Shown: in pieces, positions 11,126 to 34,500 of the stretch
Layout of the letters: each line of letters opens with the position of its first letter
Numbering within the stretch: the stretch's first letter is position 1
Origin: Eonycteris spelaea
Lineage: Eukaryota; Chordata; Mammalia; Chiroptera; Pteropodidae
DNA: 64,000 bases
Direction: 5' to 3'
NCBI GenBank assembly: GCA_003508835.1
Contig: PUFA01000165.1
Coordinates: 1,455,001-1,519,000, forward strand
Notes under the pieces: generated by a model
Told to the model about the DNA's origin: nothing
Databases searched by the model: none
The model's input: the letters and a program-made list of their open reading frames with translations, nothing else
Position numbers and translations under genes: made by a program

Positions 11126-14100
11126 AGCTTTCAGAGTGGTGGTAATGCAGAGAGAAGACAGCCAGGTCATGAACACAGAAGACAAAGGCATTTCAGCCTA
11201 AGGAAGCTGAGAGACAATGCGGATGAGAAAAGGAGCGAGGGACAGTCTAGTCTACCTGTAACAGAGGAAGGAGACACACTGTTGGAATAGAGGCTAAAAT
11301 TATGGAGAGCATCTAATGGGGACTAAAGACTTTGAAATGAACATTACTCCTTCACAGGAGACCAAAGGGGGTACACTGAAATCGTATTTAACTAGGAATC
11401 CCCTGTTTTTTGCTTTGTTCTTTTACTTGACCTCAAAGAGTGCCTCCCAAGCACAGACAGTTAAGATCAAAGCGGAAGGATGGTATCCGCAATTCCTGTC
11501 TTGGGCCTCGTTCCTTGTTATAAATTGATCTCTTTAACAGTTGTATTTCTCATATACCTGTATTTCTAAAAATCTCCTAGTAGCTTCAACTGATTATTCA
11601 AAATGGAGAGAGTTGCTTTGCTTCTTGATTTTTAAGATTTGTAAAATTTAAAGGTACACTGCCTTTATTTGATTTTGCATGGAGTCACTGTGTGAAAATT
11701 AATTGAGCGTTGACAATCTATAGTTAGTACCAGCAATTTTAATCAATATGCAATGATGCAGCATAATGGCAAAGTATTGGTTTATCTGTTTTGACTGATT
11801 TTTTTCTATAAATAAAGCAAACATACACCCATATATGTATGATTTATGGTGATAGAAATAAAACGGAGTCAGACTATTAACCCAGCAAATATGGTAGCCT
11901 GCCAAGATGCAGTTGGCAGACAAAATTAATGTCTGAAACAGAACACATTACTGAGATATAGGACATAAAATCATTAAATACTTTGCACATCCATTTTCAC
12001 TCAGAAAGAGCCCTTAGTTTCCATATATTCTGCAGTAAATGGCTGTAGGACTGAATGTGTCGACTACCAAAAAGAAAGGGAGGAAAAAAAACTGGCCGTT
12101 CAGTATGTTGTGGGATTAGTAGTCAACTCTACCGTTCCTGCGATTTCTATCCATTCCTCCTCTGAAGGGAATAACATGGACTGAACTAAAGCAAATTGGT
12201 GAGACCTTGAAAAGACTGAGTTCTCCAATGAGCATAGCCAGTTGCTTAAGAAACTGATCACCTTTGATCTCTGAAAGTCTTCATACAGCTTTTGTTTGTA
12301 GGGAAATGGTTCTCGGGATGAAGGGGTTGAGTCTTTAAACCTAGCAACAAGGGAGAGCATAAGATTATCTTCTGTTTCCTCCATGGACGAAAGCCAATGA
12401 AAGGATAATGTTTGGACTCTAGGAATGTACCCATTTGGGGCCATGAGGCTTCGTGAAGGGAGGAGAGAGAAAACTAAAGAAGGACTTGAAGAACCCCGGG
12501 TGGCGCTCAGTGAGGGATGAGACTAGGTGTTGGCTGGGATTGCCATATGTGTAAGCCTACGCAGGCCACGCAGGAACTGTTGGGAATCTCCACGAGGACC
12601 AGTGTTAAGCAGTCGGTAAACAGGGAAAAGCAGTCCTGGGGGAAATGCACCAGGAAGGAAGGTTTGTCTTGATTAGTATTAAAAAAAAAAAAAAATCGTT
12701 TTACATTCTAGAAAATTATAACTTTGAAGGGGACCTCCTACTAAATTTATTTTTAACTACTCTATTGAAAATTCTCTACCACTAGTCAACATTATCTCTT
12801 AGTAGCTCAGCACAGTATTTCTTTATTAAAAGAAATAGGCACGAATATTTTTGACTGAAAAATTAATAGCTTTTGAATTCATACACAGCAGGTTTTCTTT
12901 TGCAAAGAAGTCCAATATCGCTGCACAGCACTTCTATAACCATTTATTTAGAGTCCAAGTCAAACCTTTGACAGCTAGAGCAGCGCTACAAGCCAATATA
13001 AAGAACTCCAAGATGTAAACCAACAATAGGCCGTCTGTGTGAGGTTTGCCATTGTCAAATACATAGATTGTTTGGATTAGTTTATGTAAATGTACTGTTG
13101 TATTACTCTTTGGGAAAAAAAAAATCACATTTGTGTATGAAAAGTGGTTCCCTTCACAGGCAGCATTATAAATTCCTTATCCTTTAACTTACATGTAAGA
13201 AGTAAAAATTGGTGCCTGACAAGTAGATATTGTGTGACACTCTGTTGCCGGAGTGAACCTGCCTTTTTTCATTTATTGGAAAATAGAAAATTTTATTATA
13301 GATACCATCGTATAAATCAGGAATTATTAAAATATGTATAGGTGAGGCATTGGAAAATTAATTATAAAAGGTAGACGTGTAATGTTTTCCATCAATTTTT
13401 ACTTCCTTGCCCCCCAAAAAAGGTAAAGAAAAAAAAAAGACACACACACATAGCAAATCCTTGATTCTTTCAACCTTAGTGATACAGAGGTTTCTGTTGT
13501 TCAGTTCCGAAATGCAAAATATTCCCGTTTACCTGTAATTTATTTCACCTAAATCCTAGAATCCACAGTGTTTGTTCAAATAAGTATTCTAGAATCTTTG
13601 ATTTGAAATAAGTAATCACTTGTAAGTGATAACCATAGATGGGGACTTCAGTGTTGCAGCCTTGCCAGTAAATTTATGAAGTTTTTTTTTTTTTTTTTCC
13701 ATTTCTATTTAAAAGGACTTTATGTTTATTTTTTAAATCTTAGTTACTAAGTGATAGAATGCTTTGCTGTAAATTTTGCTTTTCACTAAATGCCATTTGG
13801 GTATTAAGTGTCATTTGTTGTATCCAGTCATCCACCAAGTTCCCATTTTTTTCCATCAAAAAACCAAAAACTACAAAAACCTTCTTGGATTGTTCTTACA
13901 CCAACTCATAGATGCGTTTTCTGGATCATGTTGTGGAACTTGTCATCATGTCTGGATAGTTAGAGGATATGCTTTTCTCAGGACAGTCCCCAAGTTTTTA
14001 GGTATGGATCTGAGCTCTCCCACACTAGGAGAACTGGAATGGGTGAACTGGAATATCAGTTTGCAGTCTTCTTAGTTTTTGGACACCTTCAATAGCATCT

Positions 14101-14194
14101 CTTCCTGCTTACTGTTAAATCTTTTAAACTGAGAAAAATTTACCCAAGACTCAACTGCAGGTTGTTTTTGGAAGGGGATTTCCTGCATTTAAAA

Positions 14195-14560
14195 TCCAGC
14201 TATTATTATATCAACAAATACTTATTGGGCATGCTACATAAAAACAGAGTAGTAAATTAAGCTAGAGACATCCGTGCCATTGAAGTATTTGGAGGCCTGG
14301 GAGACAAACTAACAAATACACACATGCAACACTCTCTTATATGCTCACTGCATGAGTCATGCTATGTATGTGTGAGTTGAATAACTGAGCTATTATGGTG
14401 GGTCCAGGAAGAGTTCTGGAAAAAATAATTTCTAAGATGAAACCTAGATGAACAAGAAGAAATGGAAAGAAGTCAGCTTCATGAATCTTTCTTGGGGTAG
14501 GAGTAGGTCCTTGTATCCATGTGTCTGAGGAAGGGAGCTGGGAGAGGAAGGTGTGTAATG
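14195..14560 (+). repeat. Old interspersed (LINE-like) repeat, diverged
   Basis: ATATCAACAAATACTTATTGGGC begins the segment, followed by a GGAAGAGTTCTGGAAAA and AGGAAGGGAGCTGGGAGAGG order reminiscent of the same ancient repeat seen near 49.5 kb. The family is uncertain. Confidence 0.4.
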
Positions 14561-17500
14561 AGGATCAGTGCTGAGGAAGTTAAGGCATAGCCAACATCAG
14601 CTTTTCATACTTTTAATTTTATTAAAGATGGGCCCTGCATGGAAAAGGAATGAAAATCGACCAGGGCAGCTGTATGTTCTAGCAGTCGAGCACATGCAAT
14701 GGGAAAACCCTTTCTTGACATACATTTAGAATAGGCAAATTTGTTGTATTTTTGAGTTTTAAAAGATTCTTCTTTTTTCCATGTTATGAGGAGCAAAAGT
14801 GAAAAAAAATGGACGAAAGTAAACTATCGTAATGAGTATGATTAATATCCTTTTGTTCTGAAATCAATAACATTCTCAAAGTAAACATCAGAATGGACTG
14901 CTCGTGGGTTAATGTCTCCATGCTTACTCTGTGGAGAGTTTGCTGAGATACTTCCTTGGAGGGAGGAGTAACTCAGAGGACAAAACAATAACAACAAAAG
15001 AAGTGTGTCTGTGTTAAGGATATTCTAGAAAGACTTCACTATCATTTCAGAAAAATCATATTTTTTATAATACTGAGTACATGAGAAGTGTACTTTGCTT
15101 TTAGGGTATTCCTACACACCAGGGGGAAACCCCTGATCCTAGAGAAACCATATTCTTTCACATCTGGCGGGCAAGTAATTATAGTATAGGCAGTATACCC
15201 TCTTTGTGAAAATGTTGCAAAACACTTAGATGAACTTGAATATTTGAAGCAAAATGCAATATTAGATTTTCTTTTCTTACGCATTCTCTTTTCCTCTACC
15301 ACAGCAATTGGAACTGTTTTGAAGTAGTTTTTAGCTACTATAACAACAAAGTGCTCCCTGTCTGAAAAAAAAGGGGGGTCTTTTAACTCCTAAGGAAATG
15401 CCTGACCCACTTGGGCTGCTGCAGCTTTGCTTTAGATTTGGGGAAATAACATTAGGCAGTTATAAAAGGAGATTCTCCAGCACAACACACAAGCTTTCTT
15501 TACATACTGTTTCTCTCAAGTCATTGAGTCGCCTCAGTACCGTTTTTTTTGTTCAGTATCACTGTCAGTGACACCATCGTCTCAGTCATTGCCCTCCACC
15601 AACACCCTCTCTAATACAGTAACAGGACCAGGCGGAGATGGCCAAGGAAGGCAAAGGCTGGGAACAAAAGCCTCCCGCCCGCTGCCACCCCCTGTCCTAG
15701 GCTCCTCGCAGTCGTGGGAATGGCCCTTCAGCCTCTTAGGCCTTTTCTGAACGTGAGTGAGTTATGAGAGAGACTGTGCGGTTAAAGCAGTGCTTGGGCC
15801 CGTTCAGGGCAATAAAACCAACAGCAGAGAAACCAGTTCTGTAAGACTGAAAGCTCCTACTATGCAGCAAGGCCTCTTGGTATTTTGGTTTCAGGTTTGT
15901 CTTTTGTTCTCAGAATGTTTTCATGTGAGGCAAGAGCACAAACAAAAATAAAAATGAGTTCTTACGGGAATACTTAACGACAAGTCTGTTTCTGTCTGGG
16001 GTTTACATCAGCGGTTTGTTTATTTTTTGAAAATGTGAGTGACTCATCATCTTTAAAAGAGAGAGGAATTCACTGTTTAGAAACTAAAGATTAATCTTTT
16101 TGAAGAAGGGCTAACCGGAGTATTAGGTAGCTGTGACAGTTCCAGTAGTTGGGATGGGTAAGATTTCCAGGATAGCCCTTCTGCAGCTGAACTGGGGGAT
16201 AAGACGATGGTTGAGCGCACACATAAGTTTGAAAAATAAAATCCTCCAGCAAGTTTAAATGACATAAGAATTTAACTTTTGGCCAGAGTTTCAAAGAGAT
16301 TATCTTTGCCGAAATCATCACATGATGGAAACTTGCCATGTAGCAAATATCAGAGTTACTAACTTTTCTAAACATAGCAACTTCTTTTTAAATAGTAACT
16401 GAGCACAATTAGAAAAATAGGAAAAGAAATCTTCCCAGTCCAATCCCTTCCTGCTTCATGCCTTGGAAAAAAATTATCTTTTAAAACTTTAACTACAGTC
16501 AGAAACACAAAGCACATATGCTTTCATTTCTAATTGATGATTATATTAAGTTTTAATAGTTTACAATTAAGATGAATATTTCAAGATTACAGCAAAACCC
16601 ACACCGTTCCCAATTTGCTCTTCTGTTCTGAGTCTGTAATTAATTTTTTGGTCCACTTTTTTCTAGCGACCTTAATTAAAAGAGCAGGTTTGAACGCAGA
16701 GCCTGTTTTGAATCCTTCCCCATGCTCCATCTTATCTGTCCCTTGTGACCTTCCTCCCCAAGATGGTTTCTCCTCAAGACAAGCATGTGATCATCAAACA
16801 AAAGTTTAAAAGTTAAGAAACTTATATAGCAGTTGACAAGGTTGACATTTCATTAACTTGTTGGTTCAGCCTTCAAATGATTTCACAAGGAGAAGCACCC
16901 TCTGTTTAGAGTTTACAGCTTTTTGTTCTTCCTTCCCTCACAGGCTACAGTCATGTTTAATTTGGAATCTGGGCTCCTTTGGCAAATTAGCAATTAGAAC
17001 AATTTTGTGGGAATATGTATATGTGTCATTAGTTTTCCTGCAAATTAATAGCAAGGGCAGAGGTCAGGCAGAAATTTTCCACTTGACTGCAGTCTCTCTA
17101 TTGAGACTTGGCACTTGGTCTTGGAATGGCCACAGCTGCTCTCAGCCACCCTCTTCCTCTAGGAACTGTCTTTTAATTAGTTTACCTCATAGCCATCATT
17201 ACAAATATTACTGCCTCCCCTCCTTGAAATAAAAGTACTGTTTCTACAAAATATTCCAGTGACATCTTGCACCACTGCACATTGATGGTAGGGTCACTCG
17301 AATGCAGCATTTAATCATTAGATCACCTCCATCTACGTCTCCTAATTAGAGTCCTTACAATACATTTTTATCTGGTAATTAGCTGAGATTGGCTGCTTCC
17401 TCTGTGGCTTATTAGAGACAGCCCAGCAGTGGGTGTGAATCACGGTGTCATTTGTCAAGCCTGCTAAGCCCCCTTCTCTGCTCTCTTCTGGCTTAGTGTT

Positions 17501-17964
17501 TAGTTCCACTTGCTACCTATGTTCAGAAGCCTCCAGAAAATTCTGAATCTCTTCATGGATCATGCTAACTTGGAGGGATTTTATTTTTCACTGCTGCTTT
17601 TTCGGTAGAAGCAGTACAAGTGTTGAGACTTCTGTCAAAGCTACAAGAGTCAGATTCTTTCTATATTTTATGACATCATACCCTGTGACTTACCTACTAT
17701 TCCTGTATGTGAGCCCCCAAAAAAGATGGGTTTGCACTTGCTGAATGTTTACATGAGTTTCGATTTTAGACTAGAACCCAGTGGACTTGGTGATCTTTAT
17801 CACAAAACTAGAAAGGAACACATGTATTTCATAAGGACATTCATTGTATTGATATTATTTTCACTGCATTTTAAGAAAGTCGTGGCGTTTAGGGTAATGT
17901 TTGTAAACTGAAAAGAGAAGCCAAAAAGTAAGGTCAGTCCTCAGAATTGTTTTATGGTAATTGT

Positions 17965-18100
17965 GCACATTTTCCTTAGCCATTGTCTGCACTTGATGGT
18001 AAGCTCTTCAAGGGTAGCAACTGCATGTTCTCTTCCCGTTTTTGTCAGTTCAATTCCAGATGCCTTGTTTTTGGTCAGTAATATTTATTGACTGTCATTT
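17965..18100 (+). repeat. L2 LINE 3'-end fragment
   Basis: TTGATGGTAAGCTCTTCAAGGGTAGCAACT followed by TCAGTAATATTTATTGACTG matches the L2 3' end ('gtaagctccatgagggcagggact...caataaatatttgttga'). Confidence 0.7.
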
Positions 18101-18199
18101 AAAAGCAGGGATAAGAGCTATTCACCGAATCCTTTCCAAAAATGAGCCTACAGAAAAATGAAACTGGTTAGTGTTTCTTTTTCTCATCAACTGACTATA

Positions 18200-18420
18200 A
18201 GAAGCAGATTATACAAAAAGCCTTGAATCAAAAGTGTGTGCTTGACTTTGAGTCCAGATTGTAAATATGGACAAGTTATTTAATCTCCCATGAGCCTCAG
18301 TTTGCTTATCTGTAAAGTATGAGTAATAACACCTCAAGTATTAGTGATGGTATGAGAATTAAGTGAAACCACACAGTGGCAGGTGGTTTGCAACATGGTT
18401 TTTACAAATGGTATCCATGA
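18200..18420 (+). repeat. MIR SINE
   Basis: GACAAGTTATTTAATCTCCCATGAGCCTCAGTTTGCTTATCTGTAAAGTATGAGTAATAACACCTCA, read in pieces, follows the MIR core closely. A degenerate 3' part runs to about 18,420. Confidence 0.8.
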
Positions 18421-19840
18421 CTTTCCACAGTGTTCTGATATTCTCAGGCATAGCAGCATCTGAATTGTAAAAGGTGTATATTTATGGGCTTTTAGTCTTT
18501 GGCGTATTAATTTCTTCGTTTGGGCTGATGCTTATACGTACTGTTCCTGCAGTTGGTCAGTGATAAAGGTTCAAGGCAAGGAAGAGGTCAGCCCCTTCCT
18601 TCCTACTTGGCTCCTTTTCAGCCTTCCTTCTTGATCCATTCCATGGCTGCTACTTTGAACTGCTAGCAGTTAGTTTGCAAATGTGTGTCATGAAGTCAGG
18701 TTTCCAGCACTAATAAAAACGCACCTCACAGCATCTACCCAGCGTACCTGGGGATTTGTAAGGGTAAGGCTATCTCCATTAGCTTGTTCTTAGGCGTGGG
18801 GGTAGGGGGCAGGACTCTGTTGTTGGCTGAGTCGGCGTTTCAGGGAAAAGGAAGATAAAAAGGAAAGTACAACTGAAAGCAACCCAATATTCAGTTTCCA
18901 GCACCCTCTGTACATTTTTCCATTAATATTTCCCTAATGATATTTAATCTTTCTTTTCTTCAAATTTATTGCCTTTTTATGGAACCATGCTAAACATATC
19001 AGACAGAGAAGTTTCTTGTGGCCTTTTTTATTACTAGAGTATGAGTAAAGTTGAGTCCTCTCAATAAATTGGAACTCTCTTTTAATCTGTCCTTTGATTA
19101 TGATCTCAGAAGAATATCATTTTCAGTACCTTTCACAAATAATGCCTTGTACTAGGTCTATCTGAATGGTGAGATAGACTTATTTTGTTAAGTGTTTAGT
19201 TTGAAATCTGGTTTGAGAAAATGTTACCAAGTAAGCCTTCGCTGCCTAAGTTTCTTGGATCTGGGCCAACTCTATGTATCTGAGATGGTAATTCTCTGTA
19301 GATTTTAATAAATATGTTGAAAATGGCCAAGGTCTTCACCATTGCCAGACTTGTATTTCTGTAACAATAAATTTTGGGAAAGGAGGGGACAAGCCAGTTT
19401 TTCCAGTATTAGTAAGAGAAGCACTTCAAGGTGAAAGTTAGACTGATGGAAAGAAAGAAAAAGAATCAAAACAGTACTATTATTGATTTCCATGTATACT
19501 ACTTCAAATAAATAATAATCATTTTCTTATTCGATGCAGTAGATTATTCCATTATAATACTGAACATTTGAAACAAGGAAAAACCCAACAAAAATTTTAC
19601 AGTTCCAGATCTCTCATATGCTGTGTTCTTTTTAAATTAATATATTCCAATCCTCTATTTCATAGACTTGAATGAAGATTACACACAAAGCTCTCAAAGA
19701 TTATTCTCTACCAACTGATAGAATGCAGTAATGGTTTACTGGATCAGTGCCGCTGTTTTTAATTTGAGTCATAGGCCAAACACGTTTGTGGTAGTTCCCA
19801 TCCAAGAAGTTTCATTATGAAGTTGAGTAGCCAATCCCTA

Positions 19841-19985
19841 TGCTGTACAGTATGGTGGCCACTGGTGACATGTGGCTGTCTAGACCTAAATTCATTAAAA
19901 TTAAATAAAAGTTTAATTTTTATAAAAACTAAGTAAAAACAGTTCCTCCCTTATGCTAGAATATTGCAGAAAGTTCTTTTGGAGA
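19841..19985. mobile_element. hAT-type DNA transposon fragment, same family as 36.74 kb
   Basis: TGCTGTACAGTATGGTGGCCACTGGTGACATGTGGCT, an AT-rich centre, then CAGTTCCTCCC and GCAGAAAGTTCTTTTGGA. The order matches the mammalian element 'gctgtccagtacggtagccac..acatgtggct...gcagaaagttctattgga'. Confidence 0.7.
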
Positions 19986-20173
19986 ACTCAGGCCTATAGC
20001 AATGTAGCCCAGCTAACTATTAAGTGAATTGTGTTCACATGGAACTCACCTCATATTTCAGTGGATTAGAAACATCTACTTTGAGAAATAAAGCTAGCCA
20101 GGCCTCCCCTGTATTATTCCTGCTGGATTTTAGATGCTTTCCTGGTTATTCTGTTTTTCTGAAGGTCTTCTAA

Positions 20174-25415
<5,242 letters not shown>

Positions 25416-25585
25416 GGTGCCATTCGCACCAACCTCTCACTGCATAAGTGCTTTATCAGAGTAGAGGATGAGTTTGGGTCCTTTTGGACAGTTGATGATG
25501 AAGAGTTTAAACGTGGCCGCCATATTCAACGAGGCCGTCCTCGCAAATACTGCCCCGATGAAAACTTTGACGAGCTTGTCGCACA
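25416..25585 (+). CDS. FOXP1: FOXP1 exon 18b (FOXP1-ES type alternative forkhead exon)
   Basis: A 170-nt exon, phase 0 to 2, encoding 56 residues plus the first two bases of a His codon completed by exon 19. It begins [18 protein letters not shown], clearly paralogous to exon 18, and ends ENFDELVA. Against exon 18, N511 becomes G and H515 becomes T, while R514 and NLSLHKCF are kept. Wing 1 becomes acidic (EDEFGSFWTVDDEEF). The tail is 16 residues longer and holds RGRPRK at 25,530-25,547. It matches the embryonic-stem-cell-specific exon known in human and mouse FOXP1, whose product binds altered DNA motifs and supports pluripotency genes. The acceptor is CCCAG at 25,411-25,415 and the donor is CACA/GTAAGA, with a non-consensus last exonic A. 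Use in this species is inferred from intact frame and sites. Confidence 0.93.
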
Positions 25586-26810
25586 GTAAGAGCCTTTACT
25601 TGCTTTTGTTTTTTTTTTCTGCTGTTGCTTTGGCTTTGCATGGTTGACTCATCCCATGTAGTTTTGCATTTCACCGAGTAGCAGTGCCACACAGCTTTGT
25701 GCAACAGAACTAAATTGTGTGATTTGTATATGTATTTCTCTCGTTTCTCTTTGGAACACCAGTGCCTTGAATAATGCTTTTTTGACATCTTTAATGCAAA
25801 TACTGGTTATCTTTTGATTCAGCAGCTTACGGGGACCCTGTAACCAAATACTTTTGTGTGATTCATAATTCCTTCAAGTGAAAAGGAAGCTTTTATTTAG
25901 AGTTAAAATGTGTATTTAATGGGGGAAATTTCTTCTTATCCTTTGCTTAGTCATACAATAGTATAAATTTAGTGAAATGTATGATTAAAATGCTCCAAGC
26001 TTAGGAAAGAATTGAGAACAGCACATATGCTTCCTTTAAAGGCCACTGATAAATGTAGGTGATTTCCTACTGGAAGCCACTTCTTTACCTCCATGTCGCC
26101 TCAGTGATTGTTAAGAATCTTTATTCTTACTAGGTTAGAGATTTTCTTAAAACAGTATCTTGCCTTCAGTTAATGGGCACAGCATCAAATATTCCATACC
26201 TTCTGAAATTCAGCTGTGTGAGAAACACTTCACCCCACCCTCCTGCCTTACTTAGGAAATGTCCCTCTTCTGGCGTACCCTTCTCTCCATCTTCCTCCGG
26301 CAGTAAACATGCCTTGGAGAGCCGCCTTAAGAGCCACTGTGCCACTTCTCGAGCTGTCACTCTAGAGTTCAAGTCGTGGAGAGGCTTAAGAGCCAGGATT
26401 CCTCTAGCTCACTCCCACGAAGTCTTGCGGCCAGCTCATTGACTTACCCCGGCCCAGAGCTCCTTCTCCTTTCTGTTGGAGTTAGGGCAGCTATTAAAAC
26501 TTAGCAGAGAGGTCAGTACTTTGAGATATGAAAATTCATCAATGGAGGTAGTGCCCAAGTCTGTCATTACTTAAGCCACAATTTTAGACTCAGTTTCCTT
26601 GAATAGCAAAGTCTACATGCCTAGAACAATTCAGACAGACCAGCCCAATAAAGCCCAGGGGATACAGAGAAAACCTGACTTTATTTTTGGTTTTGTTAGT
26701 GGGGGAAATTTCTGATTTGGAAGGATACCAGCAAGCTTAAAGCAAAACTTAGCTAGGAACTCAGAGGTTGATTGCATTTAACTTTGGGTTTTTCTCTTTT
26801 TCTTATGCAG
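25586..26810 (+). other. FOXP1: FOXP1 intron downstream of exon 18b
   Basis: A 1.2-kb intron. The first 60 nt contain UGCU tetramers at 25,601, 25,620 and 25,626, a T-rich tract, and UGCAUG (RBFOX motif) at 25,637-25,642, all typical of regulated exons. At 26.2-26.45 kb lies a modestly GC-richer patch with an open frame on either strand that resembles no protein I know. The acceptor is TATGCAG ending at 26,810. Confidence 0.83.
25637..25642 (+). promoter_or_regulatory. FOXP1: RBFOX motif downstream of exon 18b
   Basis: TGCATG lies 52 nt after the 18b donor, the classical downstream enhancer position for RBFOX proteins. Three TGCT tetramers lie between the donor and this site. Confidence 0.5.
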
Positions 26811-26880
26811 TAACCCTTCCCTTATTAAAAACATGCAGAGCAGCCACGCCTACTGCACACCTCTCAATGCGGCTTTACAG
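26811..26880 (+). CDS. FOXP1: FOXP1 exon 19: end of forkhead region
   Basis: A 70-nt exon. It completes Gly551 (after exon 18) or a His codon (after exon 18b), then encodes NPSLIKNMQSSHAY followed by CTPLNAALQ, residues 552-574. It carries the last few residues assigned to the forkhead and the start of the C-terminal linker. The first bases are TAACCC: in the normal phase (1 base + AAC) they are read as Asn, but if exon 17 joined directly they would read as a TAA stop. The donor is CAG/GTAAGA at 26,880/26,881. Confidence 0.97.
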
Positions 26881-31595
<4,715 letters not shown>

Positions 31596-34500
31596 TGAGT
31601 GCTATTCACCCAGAAGGTCTTTGCTTTCAGATCCTGGTCTCCCTGTTTTAGTGCACACAAGCCCTTTTGTGGCCACTTTTTTAAACCTTTTCTTTAACTT
31701 CTGATTTCCTAGAACCCAGGTAGAAGTTTGTACTTCTGGAAGTGTTTAGCTCATTTAGCACATAAAAGGACCATTTACTAACTTTCCCGTAAAAGCAGTC
31801 AGCTTCATGCGGCCCCACAAGTGCACACAGCCATCAAACAGGTCACACGTTTGTGTTCCTACACTCTGCTTGGCATCTCAAGCCATTTTTTAGCCACTTT
31901 ACCTTCTCCGCCTGAAATTAGTGTGCTTTGCTGTGTAAAAGTTTGCGGTTTGTTCGACTCAAGAGCATGCTGAACCAGCAGGGAAAAATAGAATACTTGT
32001 TTACCTGCTTGTGTGATAAGCTTAACCGTGAACACAGTGCCGTAGCGTTATTACCAAGCATTAATGATGGCACAAATGAAAGGCGGCATGATTTATAGAT
32101 TGCTCTTAAAATATCAAAAGGAAAATTAATAGGAGCATTCTAGCAGCAGACGGCAGTATAATGAGCACACACATAACTGAATGAAGTGAGGGCGGTGGTT
32201 GTCCATGCTGAATGTGAACGGCCCCAGGACCAGGCAAACCGCAGGAAAGGCTGCAATCCCCTGTGGGTGGCCGCCTGGGGAAACAGGTGGGACTGGAACA
32301 ACTCCTCTCTCCCAGGAAAAGGTCAAAAAAGAGAAGAAGCCACATTATCCCAACATAATTGGATTGGTGGAGGGTGCTATAGAATGACCCGTCTCTCTCA
32401 CTTTTCGAAAGTGTCTGTAAAACTATTGCCCACTTTAAAGAAATAAAGCAGTTCAATGTTGCATACCATCAGCACCTAGAATAGGCTGCTTGTCTATACA
32501 ATCTTTCTGAATTACTGACCAACATCTTTTAAGATAATTTGAGCATTAAGAATGGAAAATATAACCTGTAGCAATTAGGAACAGAATGAATTGGCATCTA
32601 ATGACAAAGAAAAAGATGCTGTCTGCCAGGATAATTCATGGGTTTGGGAGCATCTGAAATTTGATTATTTAGAATTTGTATTTATGCCCATAGTGCTTTG
32701 AAAAAGGATCTTTAAAGACAGGAATAATGATTTTTAATTTATATGACTAGTCTCTTAGCATGTACTCCACATTATTTTAAGAGAGACTCCTATATATCAT
32801 GCTTTCTAAAGCAATGTGGTGGTTCTAACTATTGTTATCACCCTCGCATTCATCTTTAAATCATTGTCATGACAGGAGTATTTACTCAGATATTAAGGAA
32901 ATTCAGAGCAAAAGTAAATTGCTTTATAAGCTACTTCAAGAAATGCTCATTAAAGCAAAAATATCTGAAGTTATCGAATGAAAGAGATTCTATTTCTCAT
33001 AATCTATATGAACTCCAAGGTTTCGTTGATGTTTATTCCCATTATTTAGTATAAAGGATCACTAAAAGAGAAGAAAGATATTTGGATAAAAAACCTCAGG
33101 CAGCAGTTCAGAGTGATGTTTTTTGCTGTACAAGATAAAGTCACTGGAAAGTTAATTTGTTTAACAACTTTGAATTAACCCCAGGATTACCAGAAACCTT
33201 ATTTAATAGCAGTCAGAATAATTTCTAACGAATGAAGGTTACAGTTGCTTTTTTAAAAAGAAGCTGTATACAGAGACGTCAAAATGCAGTAGTGTTGCTT
33301 GAATCTCACAGGTTTACACTGTTTGCTGAATTTGATTATAATGTCAGCAGTGTATGCCTGCTATCAGTGTCTTAGACTGTTACTCTTTTTGACCTCGTAT
33401 TTCCATTAAGCGGATTCTGTAATGACAGTTTTCATTCTTGGCCAATGTGCATTACCCTGCTTTGATGCAAATTGTTTCTTAACTGTTCTAGTCTATTGGA
33501 ATAAATCACGCTGTAAACTTTGCAGCAAGGCTTTAAAGAACCTTGTTAGTACTGCACCCAGCTAATATCTAGTGTTGAAACGGGGAACTCTTCTTCCTTA
33601 CCATTTCTGTGACACTCAAATACCATTACACTTTGTTTCTCTTTTGAAACCCTAGAAAGTAGTCACATAATTATGGCTTTGGGGCATTATACTTTTATCT
33701 TGATAGGAGCTAAAAGAGCTACAAAGCAAAATACTCCAAGCTGTGCACACACCCCCAGAACACAATGCCTTTAAACATCAGTCAGCTTTAGTTAAAAACT
33801 GTCTCGTTTCCCAGAGTGGCTAAACAAAGGAGTTACTCAGATGTAAGAATGGCAATGTGTGGTTTTGCACTTATTCATTGGTAGTAGCCCTTTGGGAAGC
33901 AGGGATTGGAGAGAAAGGTGGTAGGGTGGGTGTCGGGGGTTTCACTGCAGAACAGTTACCTCTTGCAGCTCCAGTTTCTAAGAGACACATCAGTATATGT
34001 GAAGCATAGTATCTAAATGGTTTGCAGCTTACCTGAAATGTGTCTCGTGCAGAAGTCTTCCCTCTTTTATTTTCTGAAGCACTGCATGCCTGTGTTACTG
34101 CATTTGCCACTCAGGGGGATCTGCTGTATCAAGAAATGTTGTGAAGCTGGATTTCATTTCTGGGTGTCATACAGTAGATCTCGTCAGTTAACATTTCTTG
34201 GGGACCCGCTCTGCATTTGGCACTGGGATTGAGTCAGCAGGCATGTGTTTTGGAATTGAAGTTTGGCTGCAAATTTGGGGAGGGGGGGGCAAAATATTCT
34301 CTAATATGATCTGTGTTTGGGGAAAGGCTTATGTGTACTTGATTTTTACTTGTTTGTTGTTTATTCATTTATTTAATTTTGCGTAGCAAAACATTTGTCA
34401 AAGTCTAAAGTTGTAATTCAATAACTTCGTTAAGACTGTTCGATTTCCTCTAGGTCCTTCCACCCCTTCCTGCCCATAGCTTTATGTCATCTCATGGCAT

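Noticed and set aside
15568..15951. GC-richer intronic patch with open frames, considered as an extra FOXP1 exon
   Set aside because: No protein similarity to FOXP1 and no convincing paired splice sites in a compatible phase.
25507..25788. Minus-strand open frame over exon 18b
   Set aside because: Antisense shadow of a real exon with no recognisable protein.
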